Positions 8,100 through 18,139 of a DNA stretch of 64,000 nucleotides are shown piece by piece. Source of the DNA: Lacimicrobium sp. SS2-24. GTDB lineage: Bacteria; Pseudomonadota; Gammaproteobacteria; Enterobacterales; Alteromonadaceae. The position numbers and the translations under genes are program-made. The stretch is from NCBI RefSeq assembly GCF_002201535.1, contig NZ_NIWW01000001.1:544933-608932 (forward strand). The letters run 5' to 3'. The notes beneath the pieces were generated by a model. The model was not told the origin of the DNA. It saw only the letters and a program-made list of their open reading frames with translations, and searched no databases. The stretch's first letter is position 1; each line of letters begins with the position of its first letter.

Positions 8100-9701
8100 A
8101 TGAGTCTAGCTGAGTTAAGTGAACAACCAGGCAAAGTGGAAACCCTGATCCGTCAGAGCCGTTATCAGGACGATCCGCTGGATCTGTATCAACGGCTTTG
8201 TCATAACCAGGCCAACAGCCTGTTGCTGGAGTCAGCCGAAATCGACAGTAAGGATAACCTGAAAAGCCTGATTCTGGTGGATGCGGCTTTGCGCCTGGTT
8301 TGTCGTGGTCATCAGGTAGAGGTGCAGGCCCTGAGCAGTAATGGCGAGGCCATTCTTCCCCTGCTTAAGGAAAAGTGTCCGGCGAGTACGATTCAATCTT
8401 CACAACAGGGGTTGGTACTTGAATTTTCCGCCCCGGATCCTTTGCTGGACGAAGATCGTCGCCTCAAAGCCCACTCTGTTTTTGATAGTCTGCGCACCCT
8501 GATACAGCACATCACGCCGCTGCGCGATCACCCACAAAGCTTATTCCTTGGCGGCGCCTTTGCCTATGACATGCTCGGTGGCTTTGAAGATCTGCCTGAA
8601 GTCGGTGAAGGCGCCAATCATTGTCCGGATTTTGTCTTTTACATGGCCGAAACCCTGATTCTGATTGACCATCAGCACCGTAGCACCGAAATCATTGGCA
8701 GTGTTTTCTCCGGCGCCAATGTGGCACAAAGCTACTTTACGGTGAGTCAGCGTATTGAAGCGTTGAACAAAGAGCTGCAAAGTGAACAACGTTATCAGCA
8801 ACCGCCTGTCAGTCCCGTGGCTGACAGCGAACTTGCCGTGGACATCAGCGATAAGGCGTATCAACAACATGTTCTGGATCTCAAAGAGCATATTCTTGCC
8901 GGGGATATTTTTCAGGTGGTGCCTTCGCGGACCTTCAGCCTGCCTTGCCCCGACCCACATCTGGCTTATGCCAGGCTGAAGCAGCAGAATCCCAGCCCGT
9001 ACATGTTCTTTTTACAGGATCAAGGCTTCTGTATGTTCGGAGCCTCACCAGAGTCAGCACTGAAATACAGTCATCAGGACAATCAGGTGGAGATCTACCC
9101 CATTGCAGGCACTCGTCCGCGCGGACGCTATGCCGACGGATCACTAAATCGTGATCTGGACAGTCGCATCGAACTCGACCTGCGCGAAGATGAGAAAGAA
9201 AAGGCTGAGCATCTCATGCTGGTTGATCTTGCCCGTAACGACATTGCCAGGGTATCCAAGCCCGGCAGCCGATATGTCAAAGACCTGCTCAAAGTCGACC
9301 GGTATTCACAGGTCATGCATCTGGTTTCGCGCGTGGTGGGTCAGTTACGGGATGATCTCGACGCCCTGCATGCTTATCAGGCCTGTATGAATATGGGCAC
9401 ACTGGTGGGGGCGCCCAAGGTAATGGCCGCGCGCCTTATCCGCGAGGTGGAAAAACAGCGCCGTGGCAGTTACGGCGGTGCAGTAGGCTATCTCAATGGA
9501 TGTGGCGACATGGACAGCTGCATTGTCATTCGCTCCGCTTTTGTGAGTAATGGCATTGCTCATATACAGGCCGGTGCCGGGGTGGTACACGATTCTGATC
9601 CGGTGGCCGAAGCCAATGAGACGCGCAGTAAAGCGCAGGCGGTCATCCGTGCCATTGTTGATGCCCATCAGGATGGTGCAAACCAGGAGGCGGCACTATG
9701 A
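8100..9701 (+). CDS. trpE: Anthranilate synthase component I
   Basis: A 533-residue chorismate-utilising enzyme that makes anthranilate from chorismate and ammonia supplied by TrpG. The LLESA feedback-inhibition element is at residues 42-46, so Trp inhibition is expected. C-terminal hallmarks include GDIFQVVPSRTF, PIAGTRPRGR, DLARNDIARVS, LVGAPKVMAA and YGGAVGYL, and the end has IQAGAGVVHDSDP. It is the first structural gene after the attenuator, and its TGA overlaps the trpG ATG (ATGA), indicating coupling and balanced synthesis of the two subunits. Confidence 0.96.
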   Translation: MSLAELSEQPGKVETLIRQSRYQDDPLDLYQRLCHNQANSLLLESAEIDSKDNLKSLILVDAALRLVCRGHQVEVQALSSNGEAILPLLKEKCPASTIQSSQQGLVLEFSAPDPLLDEDRRLKAHSVFDSLRTLIQHITPLRDHPQSLFLGGAFAYDMLGGFEDLPEVGEGANHCPDFVFYMAETLILIDHQHRSTEIIGSVFSGANVAQSYFTVSQRIEALNKELQSEQRYQQPPVSPVADSELAVDISDKAYQQHVLDLKEHILAGDIFQVVPSRTFSLPCPDPHLAYARLKQQNPSPYMFFLQDQGFCMFGASPESALKYSHQDNQVEIYPIAGTRPRGRYADGSLNRDLDSRIELDLREDEKEKAEHLMLVDLARNDIARVSKPGSRYVKDLLKVDRYSQVMHLVSRVVGQLRDDLDALHAYQACMNMGTLVGAPKVMAARLIREVEKQRRGSYGGAVGYLNGCGDMDSCIVIRSAFVSNGIAHIQAGAGVVHDSDPVAEANETRSKAQAVIRAIVDAHQDGANQEAAL

Positions 9702-10303
9702 ATACCGTTACAACGCCAAAACCCCATATTTTTCTTATCGACAACTTTGATTCTTTTACCTACAACCTGGTCGATGAAATGCGCTGTCTGGGGTTTACCC
9801 TTACCGTTTACCGTAACAGCCAAAATGCCGACTTTATTGTGCAACAACTTGAGGCCTGTACCGCGCCGGCGATTCTGATGCTCTCACCCGGGCCCGGTGC
9901 ACCGGCTGACGCGGGCTGCGTACCGCAACTGCTCAAACGGGTACAGGGAAAGTTCCCTGTGCTGGGGATTTGCCTGGGCCATCAGGCCATCGTAGAGCAC
10001 TATGGTGGTAAAGTAGGCCGGGCAGAACAGGTTATGCACGGCAAGGCCTCCGCTATCCACCATACCCAGGAGCATATGTTTGCCGGCTTGCCCCAGCCGC
10101 TGCCGGTGGCCCGTTATCATTCACTGGTCGCCACACAGGTACCCGAAGAGCTGGTGGTGCTGGCCGAGTATGAAAACATGTGCATGGCCCTGTATCACCC
10201 TGAACACAAAATGCTGGGGTTTCAGTTTCATCCCGAATCAATTCTGACCGCCCTTGGCAGCCAGTTACTGGCACAGAGCCTCACTTACCTAGGAGACGCC
10301 TGA
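9698..10303 (+). CDS. trpG: Anthranilate synthase component II (glutamine amidotransferase)
   Basis: A 201-residue class I glutamine amidotransferase. The catalytic triad is visible: Cys92 in LGICLGHQ, His178 and Glu180 in FQFHPES. The N-terminal [13 protein letters not shown] and the SPGPGAP oxyanion segment are typical. It is a stand-alone subunit, not fused to TrpD as in enterobacteria. It overlaps trpE by 4 bp and its stop overlaps trpD (TGATG). A dual role in PabB-dependent p-aminobenzoate synthesis is possible, since pabB lies elsewhere in this window and no pabA is seen nearby; that is inference. Confidence 0.94.
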   Translation: MNTVTTPKPHIFLIDNFDSFTYNLVDEMRCLGFTLTVYRNSQNADFIVQQLEACTAPAILMLSPGPGAPADAGCVPQLLKRVQGKFPVLGICLGHQAIVEHYGGKVGRAEQVMHGKASAIHHTQEHMFAGLPQPLPVARYHSLVATQVPEELVVLAEYENMCMALYHPEHKMLGFQFHPESILTALGSQLLAQSLTYLGDA

Positions 10304-11322
10304 TGCATCATGAGTTATTGGAACAACTTTATGCACATCAACCGCTGACACAAGAGCAGACCCGCGAGTTCTTCACCTCGGTGATTAGTGGCGAAATGGA
10401 GCCGATTGTGCTGGCATCAGCCCTGACTGCACTGAAAATGCGTGGCGAAACCCCGGCTGAAATTGCTGGCGCGGCGAGCGCACTGGTGGAACAGGCCAAG
10501 GCGTTCCCCCGCCCCGATTATGCTTTTGCTGACATTGTCGGTACCGGTGGCGATGGCTTTAACACGCTGAATATTTCATCTGCCAGTGCCATTGTCGCTG
10601 CCAGTTGTGGGGCCAGGGTAGCAAAACATGGTAATCGCAGCGTTTCCAGCAAGTCCGGTTCGGCAGATCTGTTTCGGGAGTTCGGCCTTAATCTTGCGAT
10701 GTCTGCAACCACCGCCAGAGCCTGTCTGGATAAAACCGGTTTGTGTTTCCTGTTTGCACCTGAGTATCACGCCGGAATACGCCATGCCATGAGTGTACGT
10801 ACGGCGCTAAAAACCCGTACCCTGTTTAATCTGTTGGGTCCGCTGGCCAACCCCGCCAGACCCACTCATATACTGCTTGGTGTGTATTTGCCGGAATTAG
10901 TCCGCCCTATGGCAGAAACATTGTCATTGCTGGGCTATCAGCGTGCGCTGGTAGTACATGGTAGCGGTCTGGACGAGCTGGCGTTACATGGCCCGACACA
11001 GGTAGCCGAGCTGCAACAGGGTGACATTCGCGAGTATCAGCTCTCGCCCACAGATTTTAACCTAAAGGAGTACCCCATCAGTGCTATTCAGGGGGGCGAG
11101 CCTGGTGAAAACAAAACCCTCATTGAAGCGCTGCTGGCCGGCAATGGGACCGAAGCCCACCGTCAGGCCGTTGCCATTAACGCTGGCGCGCTCTTGAAGC
11201 TGTTGGGGCTGGCAGAGACTTATCAAAAAGGGGCGGAGCGCGTCATGGCGCAACTGGACACCGACCGTCCCCTGACACTGATCCAGGATACCGCCAGGGT
11301 ATCCAGCTCATCTTCACATTAA
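10303..11322 (+). CDS. trpD: Anthranilate phosphoribosyltransferase
   Basis: A 339-residue enzyme that transfers the phosphoribosyl group of PRPP to anthranilate. Visible signatures are the PRPP-binding GTGGDG loop at about residues 80-85, [26 protein letters not shown], and the [12 protein letters not shown] segment. Length is typical of monofunctional TrpD. It starts inside the stop of trpG (TGATG) and is followed after 20 bp by trpCF, the largest gap between structural genes in this operon. Confidence 0.95.
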   Translation: MHHELLEQLYAHQPLTQEQTREFFTSVISGEMEPIVLASALTALKMRGETPAEIAGAASALVEQAKAFPRPDYAFADIVGTGGDGFNTLNISSASAIVAASCGARVAKHGNRSVSSKSGSADLFREFGLNLAMSATTARACLDKTGLCFLFAPEYHAGIRHAMSVRTALKTRTLFNLLGPLANPARPTHILLGVYLPELVRPMAETLSLLGYQRALVVHGSGLDELALHGPTQVAELQQGDIREYQLSPTDFNLKEYPISAIQGGEPGENKTLIEALLAGNGTEAHRQAVAINAGALLKLLGLAETYQKGAERVMAQLDTDRPLTLIQDTARVSSSSSH

Positions 11323-11342
11323 GATTAGATAGAGAGTCCGCA

Positions 11343-12722
11343 ATGGAAAACGTGCTGCAAAAGATTGTCGCTGATAAGAAACAAGAAGTGGAAGCCCTCA
11401 AGCGAGCGCGGCCACTGGATAGTTTTGTGAATACCCTGACCCCATCTAAAAAGAGTCTCTATGATGCTTTAAGCCAGCCCCAGGCCGGATACATTTTTGA
11501 GTGTAAAAAGGCCTCCCCGTCCAAGGGCCTTATCCGTGAGCACTTTGATCTGGATGAGATCCTCGCAGCCTATACCCCCTATGCCAGTGCCATTTCTGTC
11601 CTCACGGATCAGAAGTATTTTCAGGGCTGCTACGAGTATCTGCGCTACGTTACTGAGCGGGTCAGCCAACCGGTGCTTAACAAAGACTTTTTTATCGACC
11701 CCTATCAGGTGCACCTGGCCCGTTACTATCATGCCGATGCCATTTTACTGATGTTGTCGGTACTCGACGACGAGCAGTACCGTGTGCTGGCAGAGCTGGC
11801 CGAACACTACGGACTGGATGTGCTGACGGAAGTGAGCAACGAAGAAGAAGCCGAGCGTGCAAATCGCCTTGGTGCCAGAATTATTGGCATCAATAACCGT
11901 AATTTACGTGATTTAAGCACCGATCTGGCGACGACTTCGCGCCTGGCGCCCCTGCTGAATCAGGAGGCACTGATCGTCTCTGAATCCGGCATCTATACTC
12001 ATCAGGATGTGCTCAAGTTAGCCCCCCACGCGGATGGCTTCTTAGTGGGCAGCGCGCTGATGGCGGAAAAAGATCTCTCCCGTGCCGTAACCAGACTGGT
12101 GTTTGGTGCCATTAAAATATGTGGCCTCACGCGAACACAGGATGCTGCCGCGGTAAAAGCATCTGGTGCCAGCTATGGCGGACTGATTTTTGCTGAAAAA
12201 TCCCCTCGGGCAATTAGTGTTGAACAGGCCATCAAGATTGTTGAGCAGGTCCCTTTTCAGTATGTGGGCGTGTTTGTTAATGAGGACACTGACACTGTCG
12301 TGGATCTGGCCCGGCGTCTGGAGCTGTGGGCAGTACAGCTGCACGGTAACGAAGACAAGGATTACATTGCCCGGTTAAAAACCGAATTACCCACCGGCTG
12401 CAACATCATCAAAGCCCTGGGTGTTGGTGAGCAACGGGAGTTACCCGCCATGGACAATGGTGATGTGGATTATTACCTGCTCGATTGCCAGGTCAAAGAC
12501 CAGTTTGGCGGCACCGGGCAGCAGTTTGACTGGGGCATACTCAAAGACCTTAGTGACACCTCAAGACTGATCCTTGCAGGCGGCCTCAACGTTGACAATA
12601 TCAGCGAAGCCGCACAAACCGGTGCTGCCATGCTGGATGTGAACTCCGGCGTAGAAAGCGCACCCGGTCACAAAGACTCAGATAAAATCACCCAATTATT
12701 CAAGCAATTAAGAGACTACTGA
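11343..12722 (+). CDS. trpCF: Bifunctional indole-3-glycerol-phosphate synthase / phosphoribosylanthranilate isomerase
   Basis: A 459-residue fusion. Residues 1 to about 253 are TrpC, with [29 protein letters not shown] and VSESGI at the expected places of the beta/alpha barrel. Residues from about 257 are TrpF, opening with KICGLT (Cys260) and including [11 protein letters not shown] and [10 protein letters not shown], with LAGGLNVDN near the end. The two activities catalyse successive steps, isomerisation of phosphoribosylanthranilate and then ring closure. The fusion is typical of gammaproteobacteria. The TGA overlaps the trpB ATG. Confidence 0.95.
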   Translation: MENVLQKIVADKKQEVEALKRARPLDSFVNTLTPSKKSLYDALSQPQAGYIFECKKASPSKGLIREHFDLDEILAAYTPYASAISVLTDQKYFQGCYEYLRYVTERVSQPVLNKDFFIDPYQVHLARYYHADAILLMLSVLDDEQYRVLAELAEHYGLDVLTEVSNEEEAERANRLGARIIGINNRNLRDLSTDLATTSRLAPLLNQEALIVSESGIYTHQDVLKLAPHADGFLVGSALMAEKDLSRAVTRLVFGAIKICGLTRTQDAAAVKASGASYGGLIFAEKSPRAISVEQAIKIVEQVPFQYVGVFVNEDTDTVVDLARRLELWAVQLHGNEDKDYIARLKTELPTGCNIIKALGVGEQRELPAMDNGDVDYYLLDCQVKDQFGGTGQQFDWGILKDLSDTSRLILAGGLNVDNISEAAQTGAAMLDVNSGVESAPGHKDSDKITQLFKQLRDY

Positions 12723-13915
12723 TGACAGAACATTTAGACAGCAAATTTGGCCAGTATGGTGGCATGTATGTCCCCGAATTGCTCATTCCGGCGCTGGACC
12801 AGCTAGAGCAAGCCTTTGTGGATGCTCAGAAAGATCCGGAGTTTCAGCGCGAGTTTATGGCACTGTTAAAAGACTATGCCGGACGCCCCACCGCAATGAC
12901 CCTGACCCGAAATCTGGTCAGTAACCCAAAGGTAAAACTTTATCTCAAGCGTGAAGATCTGCTGCATGGCGGTGCCCATAAGACCAATCAGGTACTGGGG
13001 CAGGCCCTGTTGACTAAACGTATGGGTAAAGAAGAGGTGATTGCCGAGACCGGTGCCGGACAACATGGTGTGGCAACCGCGCTGGCCTGTGCCTTGCTGG
13101 GACTCAAAGCACGCATTTATATGGGTGCCAAAGATGTGGAACGCCAGGCGCCAAATGTATTTCGTATGCGTCTGATGGGGGCTGAAGTGATTCCCGTAGA
13201 AGCCGGCTCTGGCACGTTAAAAGATGCCGTTAACGAAGCCATGCGCGACTGGTCAGCCACCTATGATAAAGCCCATTACCTGTTAGGTACCGCCGCCGGC
13301 CCCCATCCGTTTCCCACCATAGTGCGCGAATTTCACCGCATGATCGGCGAAGAAACGCGAGAGCAGATGATGGAAAAAGAGGGACGACTGCCCGATGCAG
13401 TGGTTGCCTGTGTTGGCGGTGGCTCGAATGCCATCGGTATGTTTGCGGATTTCATCGATGAACCTTCGGTAAAACTGGTCGGCGTGGAGCCGGCAGGCAA
13501 AGGCCTGCATACCCATGAGCACGGGGCCGCCATCGCCAATGGTACCAAGGGCATATTGCACGGTGCCTACAGTTATATCATGCAAACCGAAGACGGTCAG
13601 ATTGAAGAGTCGTACTCAGTATCGGCGGGCCTGGATTACCCTGCGGTGGGTCCACAACACGCCTATCTGCACGACATTGGCCGTGCCGAGTACGCCTCTG
13701 TCACCGATGACGAGGCCCTTAACGCGTTTAAACTGCTGGCCAGTAAAGAGGGCATCATTCCCGCGCTGGAGTCCTCTCACGCCCTGGCCCATGCCCTGAA
13801 TATGGCCGATGAAGCAGAGCAAGAGACACTGATCGTCGTCAACCTTTCCGGCCGGGGTGACAAAGACCTGGCCCATGTACATCAGATTCTGACCGGAGAA
13901 AAACAAAATGGATAG
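12722..13915 (+). CDS. trpB: Tryptophan synthase beta subunit
   Basis: A 397-residue PLP enzyme that joins indole to serine. The PLP-binding lysine is Lys87 in HGGAHKTNQ, and the phosphate-binding loop is GGGSNAIG at about 232-239. The N terminus [11 protein letters not shown] and the C-terminal NLSGRGDKD are standard TrpB1. It starts within the trpCF stop and overlaps trpA by 8 bp, consistent with equimolar synthesis of the alpha2beta2 channelling complex. Confidence 0.97.
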   Translation: MTEHLDSKFGQYGGMYVPELLIPALDQLEQAFVDAQKDPEFQREFMALLKDYAGRPTAMTLTRNLVSNPKVKLYLKREDLLHGGAHKTNQVLGQALLTKRMGKEEVIAETGAGQHGVATALACALLGLKARIYMGAKDVERQAPNVFRMRLMGAEVIPVEAGSGTLKDAVNEAMRDWSATYDKAHYLLGTAAGPHPFPTIVREFHRMIGEETREQMMEKEGRLPDAVVACVGGGSNAIGMFADFIDEPSVKLVGVEPAGKGLHTHEHGAAIANGTKGILHGAYSYIMQTEDGQIEESYSVSAGLDYPAVGPQHAYLHDIGRAEYASVTDDEALNAFKLLASKEGIIPALESSHALAHALNMADEAEQETLIVVNLSGRGDKDLAHVHQILTGEKQNG

Positions 13916-14717
13916 ATACGCACAGATGTTTGAACGCCTGGATAAATCCGGTGAGGGTGCTTTCGTGCCCTTCGTAATGCTTGGCGATCCGGACCCTGAA
14001 ACCAGTCTGGCCATTATTGATGCCCTGATAAAAGGCGGTGCTGATGCCCTGGAACTGGGCATTCCCTTTTCCGATCCCATCGCCGATGGCCCCACCATTC
14101 AAAAAGCGGCTATTCGCGCACTGAAATCCGACGTCCACCCAAAGGATTGCTTCACCCTGATTGCCAAGGTTCGCCAGCAACACCCGGATATTCCAGTGGG
14201 TTTATTGCTATATAGCAATCTCGTTCTGGCACCTGGGATAGATAATTTTTACCGTCAGGCCAGTGAAGCCGGCGTGGATTCGATCCTGATTGCTGATGTA
14301 CCCATTCGCGAATCGGCGCCCTTTGCAAAAGCAGCGGCAGAACAGGGTATACACCAGATTCTGATTGCCCCACCCAATGCCAGTGACCAGACCATGGCAC
14401 AGATTGGCAAGCTCTCCAGCGGCTATACCTATCTGCTTGGTCGTGCTGGGGTAACCGGCGCAGAAACGGCCGCCACCATGCCCGCCTCTAAGCTCATCGA
14501 TAAGCTCAGGCAGGTGGATGCCGCCAGGCCAATTCTCGGTTTCGGGATTTCAAAGCCAGAACAGGTTCGCGACGCCATTGCTGCCGGAGCGGCTGGAGCC
14601 ATTGCCGGATCCGCCACCGTGAAGATCATTGAAGAGCATCTACAGGATGTGCCTGCGATGTTGCAGCGCCTGACAGATTACGTGTCCGGCATGAAAGCCG
14701 GTACCACCCATAGCTGA
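13908..14717 (+). CDS. trpA: Tryptophan synthase alpha subunit
   Basis: A 269-residue TIM-barrel lyase that cleaves indole-3-glycerol phosphate to indole and glyceraldehyde-3-phosphate. The catalytic residues Glu49 ([11 protein letters not shown]) and Asp60 (DPIADGP) are present, as are [11 protein letters not shown] (flexible loop 6 region) and FGISKPEQV. It is the last gene of the operon; a palindromic repeat follows 10 bp downstream. Confidence 0.96.
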   Translation: MDRYAQMFERLDKSGEGAFVPFVMLGDPDPETSLAIIDALIKGGADALELGIPFSDPIADGPTIQKAAIRALKSDVHPKDCFTLIAKVRQQHPDIPVGLLLYSNLVLAPGIDNFYRQASEAGVDSILIADVPIRESAPFAKAAAEQGIHQILIAPPNASDQTMAQIGKLSSGYTYLLGRAGVTGAETAATMPASKLIDKLRQVDAARPILGFGISKPEQVRDAIAAGAAGAIAGSATVKIIEEHLQDVPAMLQRLTDYVSGMKAGTTHS

Positions 14718-14726
14718 ATAAAGCTC

Positions 14727-14803
14727 TCAGTTATCAGCTTTCAGTCTTCAGTTTGGGTGTACCACCTGACTGAAGACTGGGGAATGGTAACTGACAACTT
14801 AAA
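14727..14803. repeat. Intergenic palindromic repeat, copy A
   Basis: Immediately after trpA, CAGTCTTCAG at 14742-14751 and CTGAAGACTG at 14770-14779 form a perfect 10-bp inverted repeat, flanked by CAGTTATCAGCTTTC and AACTGACAACTT. There is no T-run, so a classical terminator is unlikely, though the hairpin could protect the trp transcript's 3' end. A related palindrome lies after yciI at 15808-15872; both share GTCAGTCTTC- or CTGACAACT-type words. Confidence 0.6.
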
Positions 14804-14936
14804 TCAGTATTCCTCGGCGACGTTGCGCCTCTGCCACAATTTCTGCTATTCCTGTTGGTTGGTGGTAATCATTACCCTGTCTTAGGCGAACAAAAGTCGG
14901 TATTATCAGAGCTATCAACCGTTAGAGTGAGTCGTT

Positions 14937-15497
14937 ATGCAGTTTTTGATGGAATTTCTTCCCCTGCTGATCTTTTTTGTCGTGTACAAAATGCAGGACA
15001 TTTTCTGGGCCACCGGCGCCCTGATGCTGGCCACCGTGGTGCAAATGCTGATTACCTATCTGCAAACCAGGGAAATCCCCAGGAAACAATGGGTATTTCT
15101 GATCATGATCCTGGTGTTTGGCGGGCTCACCATTGGCCTTCGTGACGAACACTTTATCATGTGGAAACCCAGTATTGTCTATGTGCTGTTTGCGGTAATT
15201 CTGCTGGCCACGCAAATGATGAAGCGCCCTGCCCTCAAAGGCTTGTTGGGCAGTGCCATGGTGCTGCCGGATAAGATCTGGACACAACTGAATATCTGCT
15301 GGGCGATTTTCTTTTTGCTCAGCGCCGCCGCGAACCTCTATGTGGCCTACACATTCAGCGAAAGTGTGTGGGTGAACTTTAAGGTATTTGGTATGACCGG
15401 GGTCACACTGATCTTTACCATCGCCACGATCATGTATGCGTATAAGTATATGCCAGAGGAGCAAACCGACAGTGCCAACGATGAGAACAAAGGATAG
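14937..15497 (+). CDS. yciB: Inner-membrane septation protein YciB
   Basis: A 186-residue protein with about five membrane segments, very similar to E. coli YciB throughout: FLPLLIFFVVYKMQDIFWAT at the start, VFGGLTIGLRDEHFI in the middle, and NIYVAY-like plus VWVNFKVFGMTGVTLIFT near the end. The family (IspZ/YciB) is linked to cell division and envelope integrity. As in E. coli it lies downstream of trp, next to yciI (6 bp to the next start), suggesting a two-gene transcript. Confidence 0.92.
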   Translation: MQFLMEFLPLLIFFVVYKMQDIFWATGALMLATVVQMLITYLQTREIPRKQWVFLIMILVFGGLTIGLRDEHFIMWKPSIVYVLFAVILLATQMMKRPALKGLLGSAMVLPDKIWTQLNICWAIFFLLSAAANLYVAYTFSESVWVNFKVFGMTGVTLIFTIATIMYAYKYMPEEQTDSANDENKG

Positions 15498-15503
15498 TAT
15501 CTG

Positions 15504-15803
15504 ATGTGGTATATGATTTATTCTGAAGATGTGGATAACAGCCTGTCTCAGCGCAAAAAAGCACGTCCTGACCATCTCGCTCGCCTCGAAACCCTCAAAC
15601 AACAAGGCCGTTTGTTGATTGCCGGGCCCTGCCCCGCCATTGATGCTGACGACCCGGGAGAAGCCGGTTTCACCGGGTCACTGGTGGTCGCCGAATTTGA
15701 GTCACTGGATGAGGCGCAGCGCTGGGCTGATGACGATCCCTACAAAGCCGCGGGCGTGTATGCCAAAAGTGTGGTGAAACCCTATAAAAAAGTGCTGCCT
15801 TAA
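15504..15803 (+). CDS. yciI: YciI family protein
   Basis: A 99-residue protein of the YciI/YCII (DABB-like) family with [14 protein letters not shown] at the start, R21 and H24 in the conserved [11 protein letters not shown] segment, [19 protein letters not shown] and [17 protein letters not shown] near the end. Structures of relatives show a ferredoxin-like dimer with a His/Asp pocket; the reaction is unknown. It follows yciB by 6 bp. Confidence 0.9.
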   Translation: MWYMIYSEDVDNSLSQRKKARPDHLARLETLKQQGRLLIAGPCPAIDADDPGEAGFTGSLVVAEFESLDEAQRWADDDPYKAAGVYAKSVVKPYKKVLP

Positions 15804-15807
15804 TACG

Positions 15808-15872
15808 TTTTCAGGGTTCAGCTGTCAGTCTTCCGCTTGAGATGCTGACAACTGAAGCTGAAAACTGATAGC
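15808..15872. repeat. Intergenic palindromic repeat, copy B
   Basis: Between yciI and arfB, TTTTCAGGGTTCAGCTGTCAG on the left (two overlapping words) pairs with CTGACAACTGAAGCTGAAAAC on the right (15848-15870), giving a long imperfect stem. Words such as GTCAGTCTTC and CTGACAACT recur in the repeat after trpA, so these are two members of one small family. Both sit within about 10 bp of a stop codon. Confidence 0.55.
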
Positions 15873-15884
15873 GTAGAAAGTGTT

Positions 15885-16298
15885 ATGTTAATTATCAGCA
15901 GCAATGTCAGTATCAGCGACGACGAAGTGGAACTGAGCGCAATACGCGCACAGGGCAGTGGCGGGCAAAATGTCAATAAGGTCGCCAGTGCCATTCACTT
16001 GCGCTTTGATATTCGCGCTTCCTCGTTGCCCGAATTTTATAAAGAGCGATTGCTAAAGCTCTCCGACAGTCGGATCACCAGTGACGGCGTGATTGTCATC
16101 AAAGCACAAAGCTTTCGCACTCAGGAGCAGAATAAAGAAGATGCTCTTGCCCGGCTGATAGCGCTCATTAAAGAGGCCGCTAAAACGCAAAAAGCCCGGC
16201 GCCCCACCAAACCCAGCAAAGCGGCCAAGCGTCGAAGAATAGAAAGCAAGAAGAAGCTGGGCAGCAAAAAAAGTTTGCGAGGCAAAGTAGACTTCTGA
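15885..16298 (+). CDS. arfB: Alternative ribosome-rescue factor ArfB (YaeJ)
   Basis: A 137-residue peptidyl-tRNA hydrolase domain protein. The catalytic GGQ is at residues 26-28 ([13 protein letters not shown]), and the C-terminal 40 residues are extremely basic ([13 protein letters not shown]), the tail that enters the empty mRNA channel of stalled ribosomes in ArfB. Length matches E. coli YaeJ (about 140), not the 350-residue release factors. It releases the nascent chain from non-stop ribosomes. Confidence 0.93.
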   Translation: MLIISSNVSISDDEVELSAIRAQGSGGQNVNKVASAIHLRFDIRASSLPEFYKERLLKLSDSRITSDGVIVIKAQSFRTQEQNKEDALARLIALIKEAAKTQKARRPTKPSKAAKRRRIESKKKLGSKKSLRGKVDF

Positions 16299-16301
16299 GG
16301 A

Positions 16302-16619
16302 TTATCGCGGCGTGCGGGTGGCCTTCAGGTCATAATTTTTCGCCAGTCCCAAAAGCGCATTATCCGGACCGCAAATCTCGCCACTGTGCTCATCCTTGCA
16401 ACGAAAATCCAGCTGACTCATGCCTTTGCGCAAACTCAGACAGTCAAAAAGCTGATGGATGTCGACATCAATGTGCATGCGATCACGCTCCCAGCCTTGT
16501 TCCAGATAGTCGCTGATGATCTGTCTCAACAGAGCCATTGGAACGGCCTGTATCACCTGCTTTTTTGCCATCCTGAGTCTGAAATGCTGCCAGCGCTGCG
16601 CTAATGAATACCCGCTCAT
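16302..16619 (-). CDS. Hypothetical protein, 105 aa
   Basis: I do not recognise this protein. It is soluble, with a basic N-terminal half (RWQHFRLRMAKKQ) and a central helix (LLRQIISDYLEQGWERDRM), then HIDVDIHQLFDCL and a Cys-containing stretch (FRCKDEHSGEICG). The ATG at 16617-16619 is preferred because a GAGG lies 7 bases upstream, while the ATG two codons earlier leaves only 1 base. It converges on arfB with a 3-bp gap and follows the nuclease gene on the same strand by 50 bp. Ordinary codon use and a good ribosome site favour a real gene. Confidence 0.5.
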   Translation of the reverse strand: MSGYSLAQRWQHFRLRMAKKQVIQAVPMALLRQIISDYLEQGWERDRMHIDVDIHQLFDCLSLRKGMSQLDFRCKDEHSGEICGPDNALLGLAKNYDLKATRTPR

Positions 16620-16669
16620 GGGCATGCCTCGTAAGAGTTAAAACAACAGCATGCCCTGAATCACCCGCA

Positions 16670-18139
16670 TCAATCAAATTTAATGCTGATCAGCACCGGA
16701 TCGTGATCAGAAACCCGATAGCTGTCAGCAGCATACAAGGCCTTGAGCTGATCTGGGGTCTTATTTTCCGTGTTGTAATCCAGCGCCCGCGGTTCATCGG
16801 CGTTGATATGCCAGATACGGGTATCCGTCACGTGCTTTACCATGGAAGGTGAAGCCAGGGCGTGATCAATGTATCCGGATTGTCCGCGGTAAACATAACT
16901 GTATGGCTGGGCTTCGGAATATTTGCCAACCAGATCCGTATAGCCTTCGCCGGTTAACAGGCGGATGGGATCTTCCATCGCATAGGCATTTAAGTCTCCC
17001 AGCACCAGGTGACGGTCAGCCAGTTCCGGTTCAGCGGCCAGCCAGTTTATTAGCGTATCGGCCTGAGCGACCCGTTTGGCATTGAAACAGCCCTGGCCAT
17101 CTTCCTGGTCTTTGTCCAACCCTTGCGCCTTATGACAACTGCCTTTGGACTTAAAGTGATTCACCACCACGGTAAAAGCGCTGTCTGAGCGACGATGCAA
17201 AAATCGCTGCGCCAGTGGCGGGCGGTCAAAGACCTCGCTGTTGTTCATATAAGCGGCTGACGCCAATGAAACGTGCTGTGGCTGGTACAACAAACCTACG
17301 GCAATATCGTCATCACCTAAGGGCATCCCGGCGTCAACAAAGGCATAGCGGGCATCACCACTGGCCTGATTTAATGCTGCGGTCAGCTGTGCAATAGCAC
17401 TGTGCTCAGTAAAGCCATCGTTTTCCACCTCCATAAGGCCAATAACATGTGCGTCCATCGCAGTGATGGCGGTCACCAGTTTTGTCAGCTGGCGCTGATA
17501 TTCCTGCAGGTTATCGGCCCCCCTTGGCGTGGGAAATGCCCCACCCTCGCCATTACCGTTAAACAGGTTCAGAACATTCAAGCTGGCAATTCGCAGGTCA
17601 CTGTCTGACGCCAGAGGCACAGCCGGTCTGGGGTTGGTTCGCACAAATTGTGGCGCCGAAGTGGGAAGAAGACTCACCTGCTGCCCGGAAACGCTCAGCA
17701 CACCGGTCAGTGATATAACCTGATCTCCAACCCGTACCGTGTTATCGGCAGCCAGCTGTGGTGGTGGGTAGATAATCTGTTGCGGATATTCCTGCTCACT
17801 CTGGTCAAGTAGCCGAATTTGATTAAGGGCATTGTTGCGCGCAACCTGTTTAGCCTGCTCCGAACCGGGTAAATAGCGGTTTGTTGGCGCAAAAAGCCGC
17901 TCACTGGCAAGGGTCAGATCACCAAAACGATGCAGGTTGTATGTGTCGACCACGGTCAGAGGCTGTTCAATGCGAACCAGACGGCCGTGCAAATGCGTCA
18001 GTTGCCGAATATCGGAAAAGGGTAAGGCCACCACCTCTGGTTGTGCCTCAGACGCAGCGCGTTGTTCAGCACAACCGCTACTGAGGAAAAATGCGCTTGT
18101 AACAACACCTGTCAGAAACACGAAAATCAGGTTTTTCAT
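16670..18139 (-). CDS. ExeM/NucH-type lipoprotein endonuclease/exonuclease/phosphatase
   Basis: A 489-residue protein with a lipoprotein signal peptide (lipobox LSSGC, Cys23). The first 180 residues form an OB-like region with VGDQVISLTGVLS, then the endonuclease/exonuclease/phosphatase domain follows: RIASLNVLNLFNG, GLMEVENDG, VVNHFKSKG, LVLGDLNAYAMEDP, GYIDHALAS and a terminal SDHDPVLI. These are the metal- and phosphate-binding motifs of extracellular nucleases such as ExeM. It probably degrades DNA outside the cell or at the outer membrane to release phosphate and nucleosides, or remodels biofilm. Exact localisation is inferred. Confidence 0.82.
   Translation of the reverse strand: MKNLIFVFLTGVVTSAFFLSSGCAEQRAASEAQPEVVALPFSDIRQLTHLHGRLVRIEQPLTVVDTYNLHRFGDLTLASERLFAPTNRYLPGSEQAKQVARNNALNQIRLLDQSEQEYPQQIIYPPPQLAADNTVRVGDQVISLTGVLSVSGQQVSLLPTSAPQFVRTNPRPAVPLASDSDLRIASLNVLNLFNGNGEGGAFPTPRGADNLQEYQRQLTKLVTAITAMDAHVIGLMEVENDGFTEHSAIAQLTAALNQASGDARYAFVDAGMPLGDDDIAVGLLYQPQHVSLASAAYMNNSEVFDRPPLAQRFLHRRSDSAFTVVVNHFKSKGSCHKAQGLDKDQEDGQGCFNAKRVAQADTLINWLAAEPELADRHLVLGDLNAYAMEDPIRLLTGEGYTDLVGKYSEAQPYSYVYRGQSGYIDHALASPSMVKHVTDTRIWHINADEPRALDYNTENKTPDQLKALYAADSYRVSDHDPVLISIKFD

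Noticed and set aside
14922-15605. A 227-codon minus-strand frame opposite yciB
   Set aside because: Antisense shadow of a well-identified gene, His- and Gln-rich composition, no ribosome site.
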